Shown: positions 8,757-16,452 of the stretch, piece after piece
How positions within the stretch are numbered: position 1 is the stretch's first letter
Layout of the letters: each line of letters starts with the position of its first letter
Assembly (NCBI GenBank): GCA_027858345.1
Contig: JAQICX010000013.1
Span: 1 to 42,624 of the forward strand
DNA: 42,624 nucleotides
Direction of reading: 5' to 3'
Origin: Kiritimatiellia bacterium
GTDB taxonomy: Bacteria; Verrucomicrobiota; Kiritimatiellia; JAQICX01
Program-made: the position numbers and the translations under genes
The notes under the pieces: generated by a model
Told to the model about the DNA's origin: nothing
Database searches by the model: none
The model's input: only the letters and a program-made list of their open reading frames with translations

Positions 8757-8763
8757 ATAATAT

Positions 8764-8809
8764 TCCTTGTATTGTCGTGAAGCATATTAAATAGTTTTGA
8801 ATCTGTCAA
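8764..8809 (-). promoter_or_regulatory. Sigma70-type promoter and RBS of the sugar-catabolic operon
   Basis: On the minus strand, TTGACA (complement of 8804-8809) is followed after 17 bp by TATGCT (complement of 8781-8786), then an AAGGA ribosome site just before the regulator's ATG at 8756. The only regulator in the cluster is the first gene, so an operator is expected around here, but no clear dyad is visible. Confidence 0.7.
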
Positions 8810-8859
8810 ATTAAAATGTATTTTTTTGAGAATTAATTTAAAGGTCTGGTTTTTCTTAT

Positions 8860-9168
8860 CCTCAATTTTTCGGTTGAATGCCCTTTTCAGCGGGGTCACC
8901 AGTCTTCGCTTGTGGCAAGCTACGCCTGACACAGCGGACCCCGCCCCTTCCTCCTTCGCTGTTCCAGACTACGGCGTGACAAGAAAGTTGCGGATGCTGA
9001 AATCAAATCTAAAAGGTTGATTCGCAGGTGTTTTGTAGGGTCGGGGTGCTCCACCCCGCCTTTTAAATATTTTTTCAGATTTACCACCCAATGGGTGATA
9101 AAACAATATGTTTTCTGCTAATTTCATTGGATCAAACACAGTTTTTTATCTCCAACCGAAAACTAAGA
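8860..9168. mobile_element. MITE-like element A, TTTTTCGGTTGA termini
   Basis: The left end is CCTCAATTTTTCGGTTGA and the right end, read inward, is TCTTAGTTTTCGGTTGGA. The flanking octamers TTTCTTAT (8852-8859) and TTTTTTAT (9169-9176) match at 7 of 8 positions, consistent with an aged target duplication. Inside lie GC-rich shared repeats (8890-8990) and a GGGGTGCTCCACCCC hairpin near 9045 that recurs inverted near 42461-42480. There is no coding capacity for a transposase. Confidence 0.6.
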
Positions 9169-9298
9169 TTTTTTATTAATGCATTTTTAGTTGATACACT
9201 TTATGAGAACGAGGATTACTGTATGTCATTCACTGCGTTTCCCGCAAATTGGGACTAACAGAGTTAGCACCCTATTGTTTCTTTTTTCCGTGGTTTCG

Positions 9299-9434
9299 GT
9301 ACTACAACCCCTCATGTTGCCATTTCGGTAGACCATTACACTGCGTTCCATTGCTGTCGTGACCTCCAGCCTCACTTCGTGGCTTACCGTGTCCGCCGTC
9401 TTGTCGAGCCGTAGTCTCGCAGAGCGAAGGATGA
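9299..9434. repeat. Nested repeat block (repeat inserted in repeat)
   Basis: The outer unit starts TACTACAACCCCTCAT and resumes at CCGTGTCCGCCG. The equivalent outer unit at 2068-2138 is continuous except for a short TTTCTTG join. Here a 60-bp block (9319-9378) lies between the two halves, and that block occurs on its own, inverted, at 1669-1728 with one mismatch. Confidence 0.7.
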
Positions 9435-9932
9435 AGCCTGAAAGGCGAAAGAGGATTGTTTGATCGTTTATTTTCTAGATAATTTCTAACATTTTTATTA
9501 TAAACAACTTCCAACACAACTTCATACTTGTCAACTTTTTGTTTTACCACCTGATAACATATAGAGGTTTACAAATAATAAGGTCGAGTATAAAATACCC
9601 AATATATGTTAACAGGCGGCTTGACCGCCCTAAGCCCTTGGCGGTTAACATTCATAGATTGCATAGCAACACAATCGTTCTCAATTCACCATTTACAATT
9701 CACAATTATATTTCAGCTTGCGCAGCATAGCACAATTAAAGATAACTTTTTCATAATATGGAAGTTGCTCTTAAAAAACATTTAAGTTTTCTCTTTATCA
9801 TGTTACGTAAAAACACGCTTTGCGCATTGCTCCTTGGGAAGCCATTTAGGTTTTTATGAAATAAAAAACCCAAACTGCCTTGTCAGATTAGTCCATATTT
9901 TGCTTTAAAAGCAGTAAGATAGTACAGGTGTA

Positions 9933-10060
9933 CATCTTATTCTGCTTGCGAAGCCAAAGGTTGTTTTGCAACGTATTTAAAAAAGAGTGTTGTAAAAGCT
10001 ATCAGAAATAAAAGATCATAGAATCCTCCTACCCACGGCAGTGCCCTTTCTAACCCTCTA
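9933..10060 (+). repeat. 128-bp dispersed repeat upstream of mfd
   Basis: It begins CATCTTATTCTGCTTGC and ends near CCTTTCTAACCCTCTA, and recurs in the same orientation at 22975-23103 upstream of fucI with scattered differences. In both places a GAATGGCTTTCCAAA-like motif follows (10088-10102; 23211-23225). The phrase CCCACGGCAGTGCCC inside it is the best-conserved part. Confidence 0.75.
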
Positions 10061-10167
10061 ACATTCTAACCGTCTAACTGAATAACCAAATGGCTTTCCA
10101 AAGTTTGAAACTAAAAAACAAATCAAACGAAAAATCAAGGGCGAACGAAGTGAGCCTAATTATCACA

Positions 10168-10196
10168 TTGACCTTGTTGTAAAATAATAATATCAT
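10168..10196 (+). promoter_or_regulatory. Promoter of mfd, predicting a leaderless mRNA
   Basis: TTGACC (10168-10173) and TATCAT (10191-10196) are separated by 17 bp. Initiation 6-8 bp downstream of the -10 falls at or next to the A of the ATG at 10203. No Shine-Dalgarno sequence precedes that ATG, which agrees with leaderless translation. Confidence 0.55.
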
Positions 10197-10202
10197 ACTG
10201 AA

Positions 10203-13200
10203 ATGAACAATGTAAAAAAACAACTTCTTGATGCAGTACAACCTCAGACAAGTCATTTCTTTGAAGGCACAACCGAAGAGCACCTTGACATTTCTGCCGT
10301 TCCCCTATCACTGCTGAGCATAAACTTAGCTGACCATCTTGATAGAATTGTCATATACATTACTCAAAACCAGAAAGAGTTGGAATCTGCATACCGAATA
10401 ATTAGTTCATTTATGCCCAAGACCTACCAGAAAGCAATCTATTATCCGGCACTTGAAGCCTTTATTGATGACTCTGAAAAATCAAATCCGGAAATAACTG
10501 GTGCAAGACTGCACGCTCTGCACTCTTTATTAAAGAGCGAGGACAACCTTATAGTCGTCACATCCATTCAGGCTCTAATGCAAAAGATACCAAGCCCAAG
10601 CAAGCTGACCGAAGGAAATGTTGATATATCGATTGGAACAGAAATTAATCTTGATGAGATTCGCGCAAAACTTGTGCATTCAGGCTATGAACTAACTTCT
10701 GAGGTTTACGAAAAAGGAAATTTTTCTGTTCGAGGTGGAATCCTTGACGTTTGGCCTCCAGCAGAAAAATGGCCAATCCGAATTGAACTATTTGGTGATG
10801 AGATTGAATCAATTCGAAGCTTTGATGCAGCATCGCAACGCTCGCTGTCAAGCAGAAGTAAATGCTCAATCACTCCAGTTCAACCACTACAGACGGCAAC
10901 AAACAAAAGAGATTTTGTTATTCATGAATATTGCAGCAAGCCAATTCTATACGTTTTTGATGACTACGATGAAATTGTCTATCATGGACAAAAATATTAT
11001 GATGATATAATTGAATCGTATGAACCAAGCCACCTATGCAAACCAACAGCCCTGATTGATGAACTTGAACAATCTAAAAATAGTTTTAAGATTATCACAC
11101 AAAGCCTTGATACTGGTGAAAAAAAGTTTAAAAAGCTTGAAGTTGAATCATTCAACTCTCAATTCAAAATTCCTTCCAAACTTTATACAACTGATGCAAT
11201 GGAAGAGAGACGAGAACTCATATTCTCTAAACTTGAAAAATCGCATAAAGATGGTTGGAAAATCTTCTTTCACCTAAACACAGATGGCAGCAGAAAACAT
11301 CTGGAGAAGACGGTTAGTGAAGATTTGCTCAAACACTATAAAATATCAACTGGCTACATCCCGGAAGGCTGTATCTTTCCAAATGAGAAGGTTATTCTTG
11401 TCTCGGAAAAAGAGCTATATGGGCAAGCAAAGATTATTGGCAGTCACATGGAAATGGCAACTCCATCAAGCAGAGCCAAAACAACTGGCGATAGAATTTC
11501 AACAATTGACGATCTTGTGCCAGGCGATTTTGTTATTCATCTTGATCATGGACTTGGCAAGTATCAAGGACTAAATATCATCACCAACAACGATGTTGAG
11601 CAGGAAGTTATAACCATTGAATATGCAGAAGAAAACAAACTGCATGTGCCGGTAACTCACGCCCACCTGCTCAGCAAATACGTTGGCGTTGGCGGAACAG
11701 TGAAGCGACTAAACAAACTTGGTTCATCACGTTGGATAAAAGACAAGCACAGTGCTGCAAAAGCAATCATTGACCTTGCATCAGAACTATTGGAAACGCA
11801 AGCCAAACGTAAAACACTCAAAGGTACAGCATTCCCTGAAGATGACGAATGGATGCATGAATTTGAAGCATCATTTCCATACACCGAAACTCAAGATCAA
11901 GTCACGGTTATTAAACAAGTCAAAGAAGACCTGCAGTCTCAAACACCAATGGATAGGTTAATCTGTGGTGATGCAGGCTATGGAAAAACAGAAATTGCAA
12001 TAAGGGCTGCATTCAAAGTGGCAATGGCTGAAAAACAGGTTGCAATCATTGTGCCTACAACAGTTTTGGCTCAACAACACTATGAAAACTTTTTTGATAG
12101 AATGCGCTCATATCCGCTACGGGTTGAAATGCTTAGTCGATTCTGCACGCAAAAACAAAAACAAGACATTCTTGAGGGCATGAAACAGGGATCAGTTGAT
12201 ATCGTTGTAGGAACTCATAGTCTACTTCAAAAAGATGTTGTATTCAAAAATCTTGGAATTGTAATAATCGATGAAGAACAACGTTTTGGTGTAACACACA
12301 AAGAAAAACTAAAACAACTCAGGAATATGGTTGATATACTGACAATGTCGGCAACTCCAATTCCTAGAACACTCTATATGAGTCTGACCGGTGTAAGGAA
12401 TATGAGCCTAATCCAAACACCACCAACCGAGCGTGTGGCAATTGAGACAACTGTCTGCAAGTTCAACGACTCCGTCATTCGCAAAGCAATTAAACGAGAA
12501 TTGAATCGCGGCGGGCAAATATTCTTTCTGCACAACCGAGTTCTTACCATAGAACTAATTGCTGAACGACTCAAACGCATGGTTCCTGAAGCAAGAATTG
12601 TTTTTGGACATGGGCAGATGCCAAGTCGAGAACTTGAAACCATCATGCACACATTCATCGCAGGCAGGGCAGATATTCTTGTCTCAACAACAATTATCGA
12701 AAATGGTGTCGACATTCCAAATGCAAATACTATCTTTATTGACCGAGCAGACCGATTTGGTATTTCTGATCTTTATCAGCTACGAGGAAGAGTTGGACGT
12801 TCAAACCATAAAGGCTATGCATATTTCTTAATTCCATCACATGGACACCTTGACTCCATTGCAAGAAAACGAATTAATGCAGTTAAAGAGCACTCACACC
12901 TTAGTGCCGGCTTCCAGCTAGCCCTCAAAGATTTGGAAATTCGTGGTGCAGGCAACATACTTGGAGCACAGCAAAGTGGTCATATCACATCAATTGGATT
13001 TGCTCTATACTGCCAACTCCTAAAAAGAACAATAGCCACAATGAATGGCGAAAAAGTACCCGATATTGTCGCAACAGAAATTAACATTGATTTTCTTAAA
13101 AAAGGTGATTTCAAAGATGATTTTGACGGAATATCATCCCTTCATATTCCTTCAACATACATTGAAAATGAAGCACTGAGAATTCGAGCATATAGAGAAA

Positions 13201-13490
13201 TTGCAGAAGCAACACACAATCAACATATAAAAGATATTGAGCAAAGTCTGAAAGATCGTTTTGGTACACCTCCACAACAGGTGCAGGCGCTTATAAAGAT
13301 TGCAGAAATTCGTATCGAGGCAACAATTCGCGATATCACAGAGGTGAAAGTGCAATATAGCAAACTAATGCTATCAAGAGGAAAAGCAACACTTAAAGGA
13401 CAGGATGGATACCCAACCATCCCAAATGGAAAACTGCTCAAAAGGCTGGATTATATCAACAACATGATTAAGACAATAAAGCTGGCGTAG
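10203..13490 (+). CDS. mfd: Transcription-repair coupling factor Mfd
   Basis: A 1095-residue ATP-dependent translocase that removes RNA polymerase stalled at DNA lesions and recruits UvrA/UvrB. The N-terminal third is the UvrB-like module (GGILDVWPP; the FDAASQRS stretch). The RNA-polymerase-interacting domain starts at GDFVIHLDHGLGKYQGL. The SF2 helicase motor follows: P-loop GDAGYGKTE (589-597; most homologues have GDVGYGKTE), DEEQRFGV Walker B, TMSATPIPRTL motif III, and STTIIENGVDIPNAN and QLRGRVGRS in the second RecA fold. The C-terminal UvrA-masking domain ends NMIKTIKLA. Length is normal for the family (E. coli 1148). It is followed by nth 108 bp downstream, forming a small repair cluster. 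Confidence 0.98.
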   Translation: MNNVKKQLLDAVQPQTSHFFEGTTEEHLDISAVPLSLLSINLADHLDRIVIYITQNQKELESAYRIISSFMPKTYQKAIYYPALEAFIDDSEKSNPEITGARLHALHSLLKSEDNLIVVTSIQALMQKIPSPSKLTEGNVDISIGTEINLDEIRAKLVHSGYELTSEVYEKGNFSVRGGILDVWPPAEKWPIRIELFGDEIESIRSFDAASQRSLSSRSKCSITPVQPLQTATNKRDFVIHEYCSKPILYVFDDYDEIVYHGQKYYDDIIESYEPSHLCKPTALIDELEQSKNSFKIITQSLDTGEKKFKKLEVESFNSQFKIPSKLYTTDAMEERRELIFSKLEKSHKDGWKIFFHLNTDGSRKHLEKTVSEDLLKHYKISTGYIPEGCIFPNEKVILVSEKELYGQAKIIGSHMEMATPSSRAKTTGDRISTIDDLVPGDFVIHLDHGLGKYQGLNIITNNDVEQEVITIEYAEENKLHVPVTHAHLLSKYVGVGGTVKRLNKLGSSRWIKDKHSAAKAIIDLASELLETQAKRKTLKGTAFPEDDEWMHEFEASFPYTETQDQVTVIKQVKEDLQSQTPMDRLICGDAGYGKTEIAIRAAFKVAMAEKQVAIIVPTTVLAQQHYENFFDRMRSYPLRVEMLSRFCTQKQKQDILEGMKQGSVDIVVGTHSLLQKDVVFKNLGIVIIDEEQRFGVTHKEKLKQLRNMVDILTMSATPIPRTLYMSLTGVRNMSLIQTPPTERVAIETTVCKFNDSVIRKAIKRELNRGGQIFFLHNRVLTIELIAERLKRMVPEARIVFGHGQMPSRELETIMHTFIAGRADILVSTTIIENGVDIPNANTIFIDRADRFGISDLYQLRGRVGRSNHKGYAYFLIPSHGHLDSIARKRINAVKEHSHLSAGFQLALKDLEIRGAGNILGAQQSGHITSIGFALYCQLLKRTIATMNGEKVPDIVATEINIDFLKKGDFKDDFDGISSLHIPSTYIENEALRIRAYREIAEATHNQHIKDIEQSLKDRFGTPPQQVQALIKIAEIRIEATIRDITEVKVQYSKLMLSRGKATLKGQDGYPTIPNGKLLKRLDYINNMIKTIKLA

Positions 13491-13557
13491 CCGCCAGATG
13501 TGATAAGTGGGAAGTAGGAAGTGAGAAGCGATAAGAATTATGACCGCCAAATTTGTA

Positions 13558-13580
13558 GGGGCAGGCTTCATGTCTGCCCA
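13558..13580 (+). promoter_or_regulatory. Hairpin in the mfd-nth spacer
   Basis: GGGGCAGGCTTCATGTCTGCCC can form a 6-7 bp stem about 20 bp before the nth start. There is no T-run after it, so it is not a classic terminator. It could be an RNA processing or attenuating structure, or simply a dispersed repeat. Confidence 0.4.
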
Positions 13581-13598
13581 AGAAACAACAGGAAAAAA

Positions 13599-14282
13599 AT
13601 GAAATTTAAAGATATACCAGTGGTAGACAAAGAACTTGAAAAACTTTATAACAAAAACAAGGCTCCAATTGTAGACCTTGTGACAAACCAAACAAACGAT
13701 CCATTCAAGATTCTTGTTGCAACAATACTAAGTGCAAGAACCAAAGATCAGACAACCGCATTTGTAGTCTCTAAACTGTTCAAAAAGGTCAATAAATATG
13801 AAGATTTCAGGAAACTTACAGTGGAAGAAATAGAAGAATTGATTTTCCCAGCAGGATTCTACCACACAAAAGCAAAACATCTCAAAAAACTTCCAGATGC
13901 TCTCGATGAAATATTTGATGGCAGAATTCCAGATACAGTTGAAGAGCTCTGTGAGCTCCCCGGTGTAGGACGCAAAACAGCAAACCTGGTAGTAACATTA
14001 GGATTCAAAAAACCTGCAATCTGTGTGGATGTGCATGTACACAGAATCTGCAACCGACTGGGACTAATGAAAACAAAAAATCCATTAGAAACTGAAATGA
14101 TGCTGCGCAAAAAGTTGCCAATTGAATATTGGGAAGTCTGGAACAGTCACCTGGTGTCCTTCGGACAAACCCTATGCAAGCCAATCAACCCAATGTGCAA
14201 CACCTGCCCTATCCACGCATACTGCAACCGCGTCAACGTCAAAACCAGGCTGAGCCTGGACCCAAGTAAAGAAAAATTTTAA
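13599..14282 (+). CDS. nth: Endonuclease III (Nth), DNA glycosylase/AP lyase
   Basis: A 227-residue base-excision-repair enzyme that removes oxidised pyrimidines and nicks abasic sites. The helix-hairpin-helix motif LPGVGRKTA carries catalytic Lys126, with Asp144 in VDVHVHRICNRLG. The [4Fe-4S] loop C-x6-C-x2-C-x5-C is Cys193, 200, 203 and 209. The ATG at 13599 is chosen because AGGA lies just before it and the protein then starts where homologues do; an open frame extends upstream to 13521 but is repeat DNA. The last ~14 codons run through an 18-bp palindromic repeat (14243-14260) also found after fucI, so the C-terminal tail is probably repeat-derived. Confidence 0.96.
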   Translation: MKFKDIPVVDKELEKLYNKNKAPIVDLVTNQTNDPFKILVATILSARTKDQTTAFVVSKLFKKVNKYEDFRKLTVEEIEELIFPAGFYHTKAKHLKKLPDALDEIFDGRIPDTVEELCELPGVGRKTANLVVTLGFKKPAICVDVHVHRICNRLGLMKTKNPLETEMMLRKKLPIEYWEVWNSHLVSFGQTLCKPINPMCNTCPIHAYCNRVNVKTRLSLDPSKEKF

Positions 14283-14435
14283 CCACGGAAAACACCTAAA
14301 GCACAGAAATGTTTTATCCGCAGATTAAAAGAATTAAAAAAAAGTATAAGCCACGGATTTTCACGGATAAAGACAAAAGATTTCTTACCACGAAAGGCAC
14401 GAAAAGACACGAAATATCGAGCTATACTCTTATAA

Positions 14436-14515
14436 AATGCATCGCCATTGAAACTTTTGTTCTATTGCTTTTTCTACAAAAGCAATAGTGCCAAAAGTTT
14501 ATGGAACAATGCATG
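14436..14515. repeat. Triple nested hairpin
   Basis: Three stems nest in 80 bp: inner CTATTGCTTTT/AAAAGCAATAG (14462-14472 with 14478-14488), middle AAACTTTTG/CAAAAGTTT (14451-14459 with 14492-14500), and outer ATGCAT..CATTG/CAATGCAT. A simpler relative, with stem CCATAAGC/GCTTATGG inside CATTG..CAATG, lies at 41254-41286. Both follow the same CACGAAA-type repeat, so it is a repeat-family module; an RNA role is unproven. Confidence 0.6.
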
Positions 14516-14682
14516 TTAGCAATCTGTTTGTTTCAAATTATTGGTTGTGCATATATTGCTCTTAATTCCTTGCCTCGCAGCGCAACTTAGACCTTATCAC
14601 GTAGCACTTAATACTTACTTATGATGCAACATATCAGAACTCCGATTAAAGGTGGGTTTTTGTTTGCATTTTGTTCTTATAA

Positions 14683-14802
14683 GCTTTAGAATCTATGGAG
14701 TTTTAGGAAGAATTGCATAGTCCTTATTTTAATTATGGCGAATTAGCCATAATTACAAGTCAGGCTGGCTTAAACAGTTATAAAATGAGTGGGAAAAGGT
14801 AA
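14683..14802 (+). pseudogene. KilA-N domain remnant 1
   Basis: The frame through 14689-14802 reads ESMEF, a stop (TAG at 14704), then EELHSPYFNYGELA and TSQAGLNSYKMSGKR before TAA. This resembles the front half of the KilA-N domain, whose members typically read IEFLG-WEE--NP-FNYGEF, then SQAGLN. The DNA-binding C-terminal half is missing and there is an internal stop. KilA-N proteins are phage- and virus-type DNA-binding proteins that spread between bacteria. Identification is from remembered family pattern, not a search. Confidence 0.6.
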
Positions 14803-14814
14803 AGTTAGAAGTAA

Positions 14815-14916
14815 AAAAGAAATAGCAGAAACTCTATTGACGTTCTAGGATTATGGGAGGAATTAAAAAATCCAAGTTTTAAACAGGTCGAATTCGACCC
14901 TTTTATCATGAACACT
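14815..14916 (+). pseudogene. KilA-N domain remnant 2
   Basis: In a frame starting near 14815 the translation is KRNSRNSIDVLGLWEEL followed by KNPSFKQVEFDPF, matching the same KilA-N segment as remnant 1 but from a different subtype (NP-FKPVEFD-F). There is no start codon and no downstream domain. The two fragments cover overlapping parts of the family, so they come from two tandem paralogues, not one broken gene. Confidence 0.6.
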
Positions 14917-15069
14917 TTCTCTTTGCTAATCCTTTTAATCTGCGTCATCTGCCTGTCGAGCCGTAGTCTCGCAGAGCGAAGGCTGGCGGATAACTTCTTT
15001 TAGGGCTAATCTTTTGTCTTTGTAAATTATTCAGGTAAAATATGGGTATATTATGGATAAATACATAAA

Positions 15070-15165
15070 CAAATTAAACCTTGTTTTTCAGACAAACCAG
15101 AAGATCGGTTTCCCATGATTAAGAACTTAAAAGCTCAATATAAAAAACAAATATCCAGTAAATAG
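15070..15165 (+). pseudogene. C-terminal remnant of a PIN-domain (VapC-like) toxin
   Basis: Read in the frame ending at TAG 15163-15165, the sequence gives IKPCFSDKPEDRFPMIKNLK then AQYKKQISSK. The intact toxin 0.8 kb downstream ends LTLCSLNRKHFPMIDNLK then VPYQK, so the two C-termini align over about 25 residues. Even the DNA after the intact stop (ATCCAGTAAATA) is shared. The rest of this copy is gone. It marks an older tandem copy of the toxin module. Confidence 0.7.
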
Positions 15166-15346
15166 GACTTACTGTTTTATGTGGGATAGGACGCTTCGCT
15201 ACTATAGTGAACGCCAGTCTTAAGAAATTAGTGTCAATTAGTGTAATTCGTTGACCAAAAAATCACCTATTATTTTGTCATTTCTACCGACAAATCAAGA
15301 AGTAGCATACTAAAAGATAATAAACCTTGCAATGAATACAGTTTTG

Positions 15347-15359
15347 ATGTACGATACAT
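15347..15359 (+). promoter_or_regulatory. Candidate operator of the RHH/PIN toxin-antitoxin operon
   Basis: ATGTACGATACAT is a perfect 5-bp dyad (ATGTA, CGA, TACAT) 43 bp before the antitoxin start, with a further TACAT-like half-site downstream (ATATACAT). Ribbon-helix-helix antitoxins usually bind such short dyads to autorepress. AGGAG about 8 bp before the ATG is the ribosome site. Confidence 0.45.
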
Positions 15360-15401
15360 ACATTAAACATATACATCACAGAAGATATTAGGAGAATAAA
15401 T

Positions 15402-15638
15402 ATGGTAAGAACTCAAATATATTTAACAGAGCATGAAAAGAAAGCATTATCAACGCTTGCTTCAAGTTCTGGCAAGAAACAAAGTGAATTAATCAGAGAA
15501 GCAATTGATAATTTTATTGTTAAATTCAGCGTAAAAAAAAGAGAAGATATCTTTGATAAACTATCCGGTATATGGTCTGATAGAGACGATTCTCTAACAG
15601 CAGAATCTCTTAGAGCTGACTGGGACAGGAAGTGGTAA
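15402..15638 (+). CDS. Ribbon-helix-helix (CopG-type) antitoxin
   Basis: A 78-residue protein whose first ~42 residues fit the RHH fold: strand VRTQIYLTEHE, helix KKALSTLASSSG, then KKQSELIREAIDNFIV. The acidic, tryptophan-containing C-terminal tail (GIWSDRDDSLTAESLRADWD) is the usual toxin-wrapping segment. It is 1 bp from the PIN-domain gene, the classic antitoxin-toxin order. Role: it neutralises the toxin and autorepresses the operon. Confidence 0.88.
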   Translation: MVRTQIYLTEHEKKALSTLASSSGKKQSELIREAIDNFIVKFSVKKREDIFDKLSGIWSDRDDSLTAESLRADWDRKW

Positions 15639-15639
15639 A

Positions 15640-16020
15640 ATGACAAAGTATTTGGTAGATACAGATGTTTTAATTGACTTTTTACGAGGAAACGATAAAG
15701 CCTGTAAATTCATAAAAACAAACTTTGAGTCAATAGTCCTTTCTACAATAACTGTGGCAGAACTATACTCTGGTGTTCTAGAAGGTAATGAAAGAAAATA
15801 CTTGGATGAATTCATTGACTTAGTTACAGTAATTCCTGTAACAGAAAAAATTGCCATACAAGGTGGGCTTTTTAAGCGAGACTACATTAAATCACATGGA
15901 ACAGGATTCGCAGACGCTATCATTGCTGCTACTACCACAGTCCTCGGGCTAACCCTTTGTTCCCTTAACAGGAAACATTTTCCTATGATTGATAACTTAA
16001 AAGTCCCATATCAAAAATAG
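15640..16020 (+). CDS. PIN-domain ribonuclease toxin (VapC-like)
   Basis: A 126-residue PIN nuclease expected to cleave RNA and stop translation when free of its antitoxin. The metal-binding acidic residues are visible: VDTDVLIDFLRG (Asp7, with Asp9 adjacent), AELYSG (Glu41) and FADAIIAATT (Asp92), followed by LNRKHFP near the C-terminus. The ATG follows the antitoxin stop by 1 bp. All key acidic residues are present, so it is probably active. Just downstream lies the truncated DUF4160/DUF2442 pair, so this is a small stability-module cluster. Confidence 0.9.
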   Translation: MTKYLVDTDVLIDFLRGNDKACKFIKTNFESIVLSTITVAELYSGVLEGNERKYLDEFIDLVTVIPVTEKIAIQGGLFKRDYIKSHGTGFADAIIAATTTVLGLTLCSLNRKHFPMIDNLKVPYQK

Positions 16021-16076
16021 ACATCCAGTAAATACAGTAAAGATATAATTGAAATATTCAGGTCTAAAAAATTTCA

Positions 16077-16205
16077 GGAAGTCTTCCTGCCAACAAACTA
16101 AAACTTGTTCTGGCTTGGATGGAAATCCACAAAGACGAACTGTTGGCTGACTGGGAATTGGCAGCAAACGGCGAACAACCATATAAAATAGAACCATTGA
16201 GATAA
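16077..16205 (+). pseudogene. DUF4160 gene, N-terminally truncated
   Basis: The frame ending TAA at 16203-16205 reads GSLPANKLKLVLAWMEIHKD then ELLADWELAANGEQPYKIEPLR, the typical end of DUF4160 proteins (W-E-H---L---W-L---GE---KI-PLR). A stop codon lies just upstream and no start or N-terminal half is present, so it is a deletion remnant. DUF4160 genes usually sit immediately before a DUF2442 gene, which is exactly what follows 4 bp later. Confidence 0.75.
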
Positions 16206-16209
16206 ACTA

Positions 16210-16452
16210 ATGAATCCACGAATAAAAAAAGTTTTTCCAAACGGAAATTATACACTTGAACTCATTTTCACAAATGGTGAGAAACGTACCTATGACTGCT
16301 CACCGCTACTTGACTTCGGAGTTTTCAAAGAGTTGCGAGACAAAAGTTACTTTAAACAAGCCAAAGTGGAATATGGAACAGTTACTTGGCCACATGAACA
16401 AGATATATGTCCTGACACTTTATATGAAGAATCAGTAAAAACAAAGTCTTAA
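16210..16452 (+). CDS. DUF2442 family protein
   Basis: An 80-residue protein of the DUF2442 family: IKKVFPNGNYTLELIFTNGE then KRTYDCSPLL, with GVFKELRD and GTVTWPHEQDICPDTLYEES. Function is not established; the family is commonly encoded beside DUF4160 and is suspected to form a two-gene module of toxin-antitoxin type. Here the partner is truncated, so this gene may be an orphan on its way to decay. It starts 4 bp after the DUF4160 remnant. No strong ribosome site is seen, and it may rely on coupling to the broken upstream frame. Confidence 0.8.
   Translation: MNPRIKKVFPNGNYTLELIFTNGEKRTYDCSPLLDFGVFKELRDKSYFKQAKVEYGTVTWPHEQDICPDTLYEESVKTKS

Larger units (their letters stand above)
8757..10202. 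other. Long repeat-mosaic spacer between catabolic operon and mfd
   Basis: About 1.4 kb without a supportable gene. In order it holds the operon promoter, element A of the TTTTTCGGTTGA family (8860-9168), a nested repeat block (9299-9434), AT-rich DNA with a short GGCGGCTTGACCGCC hairpin near 9614, an inverted pair of GGAAGCCATTT motifs (9838 and 10088), a 128-bp repeat shared with the fucI upstream region (9933-10060), and the mfd promoter. Confidence 0.75.
14283..15401. other. Spacer with decayed mobile genes and repeats
   Basis: The segment 14283-14420 carries the CCACGGAT / CCACGAAAGGCACG type of dispersed repeat also seen at 41076-41230. A nested hairpin follows (14436-14515). Two KilA-N remnants lie at 14683-14916. 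A copy of the 28-bp repeat shared with 2108 and 9403 is at 14955-14982. A PIN-toxin C-terminal remnant is at 15070-15165, and a first copy of a repeat that recurs after the DUF2442 gene (15215-15290). The vapBC-type promoter/operator closes the spacer. Confidence 0.7.

Noticed and set aside
13521-13598. Upstream start for Nth
   Set aside because: The extra residues come from repeat/hairpin DNA and are absent from the family pattern; ATG 13599 has AGGA before it.
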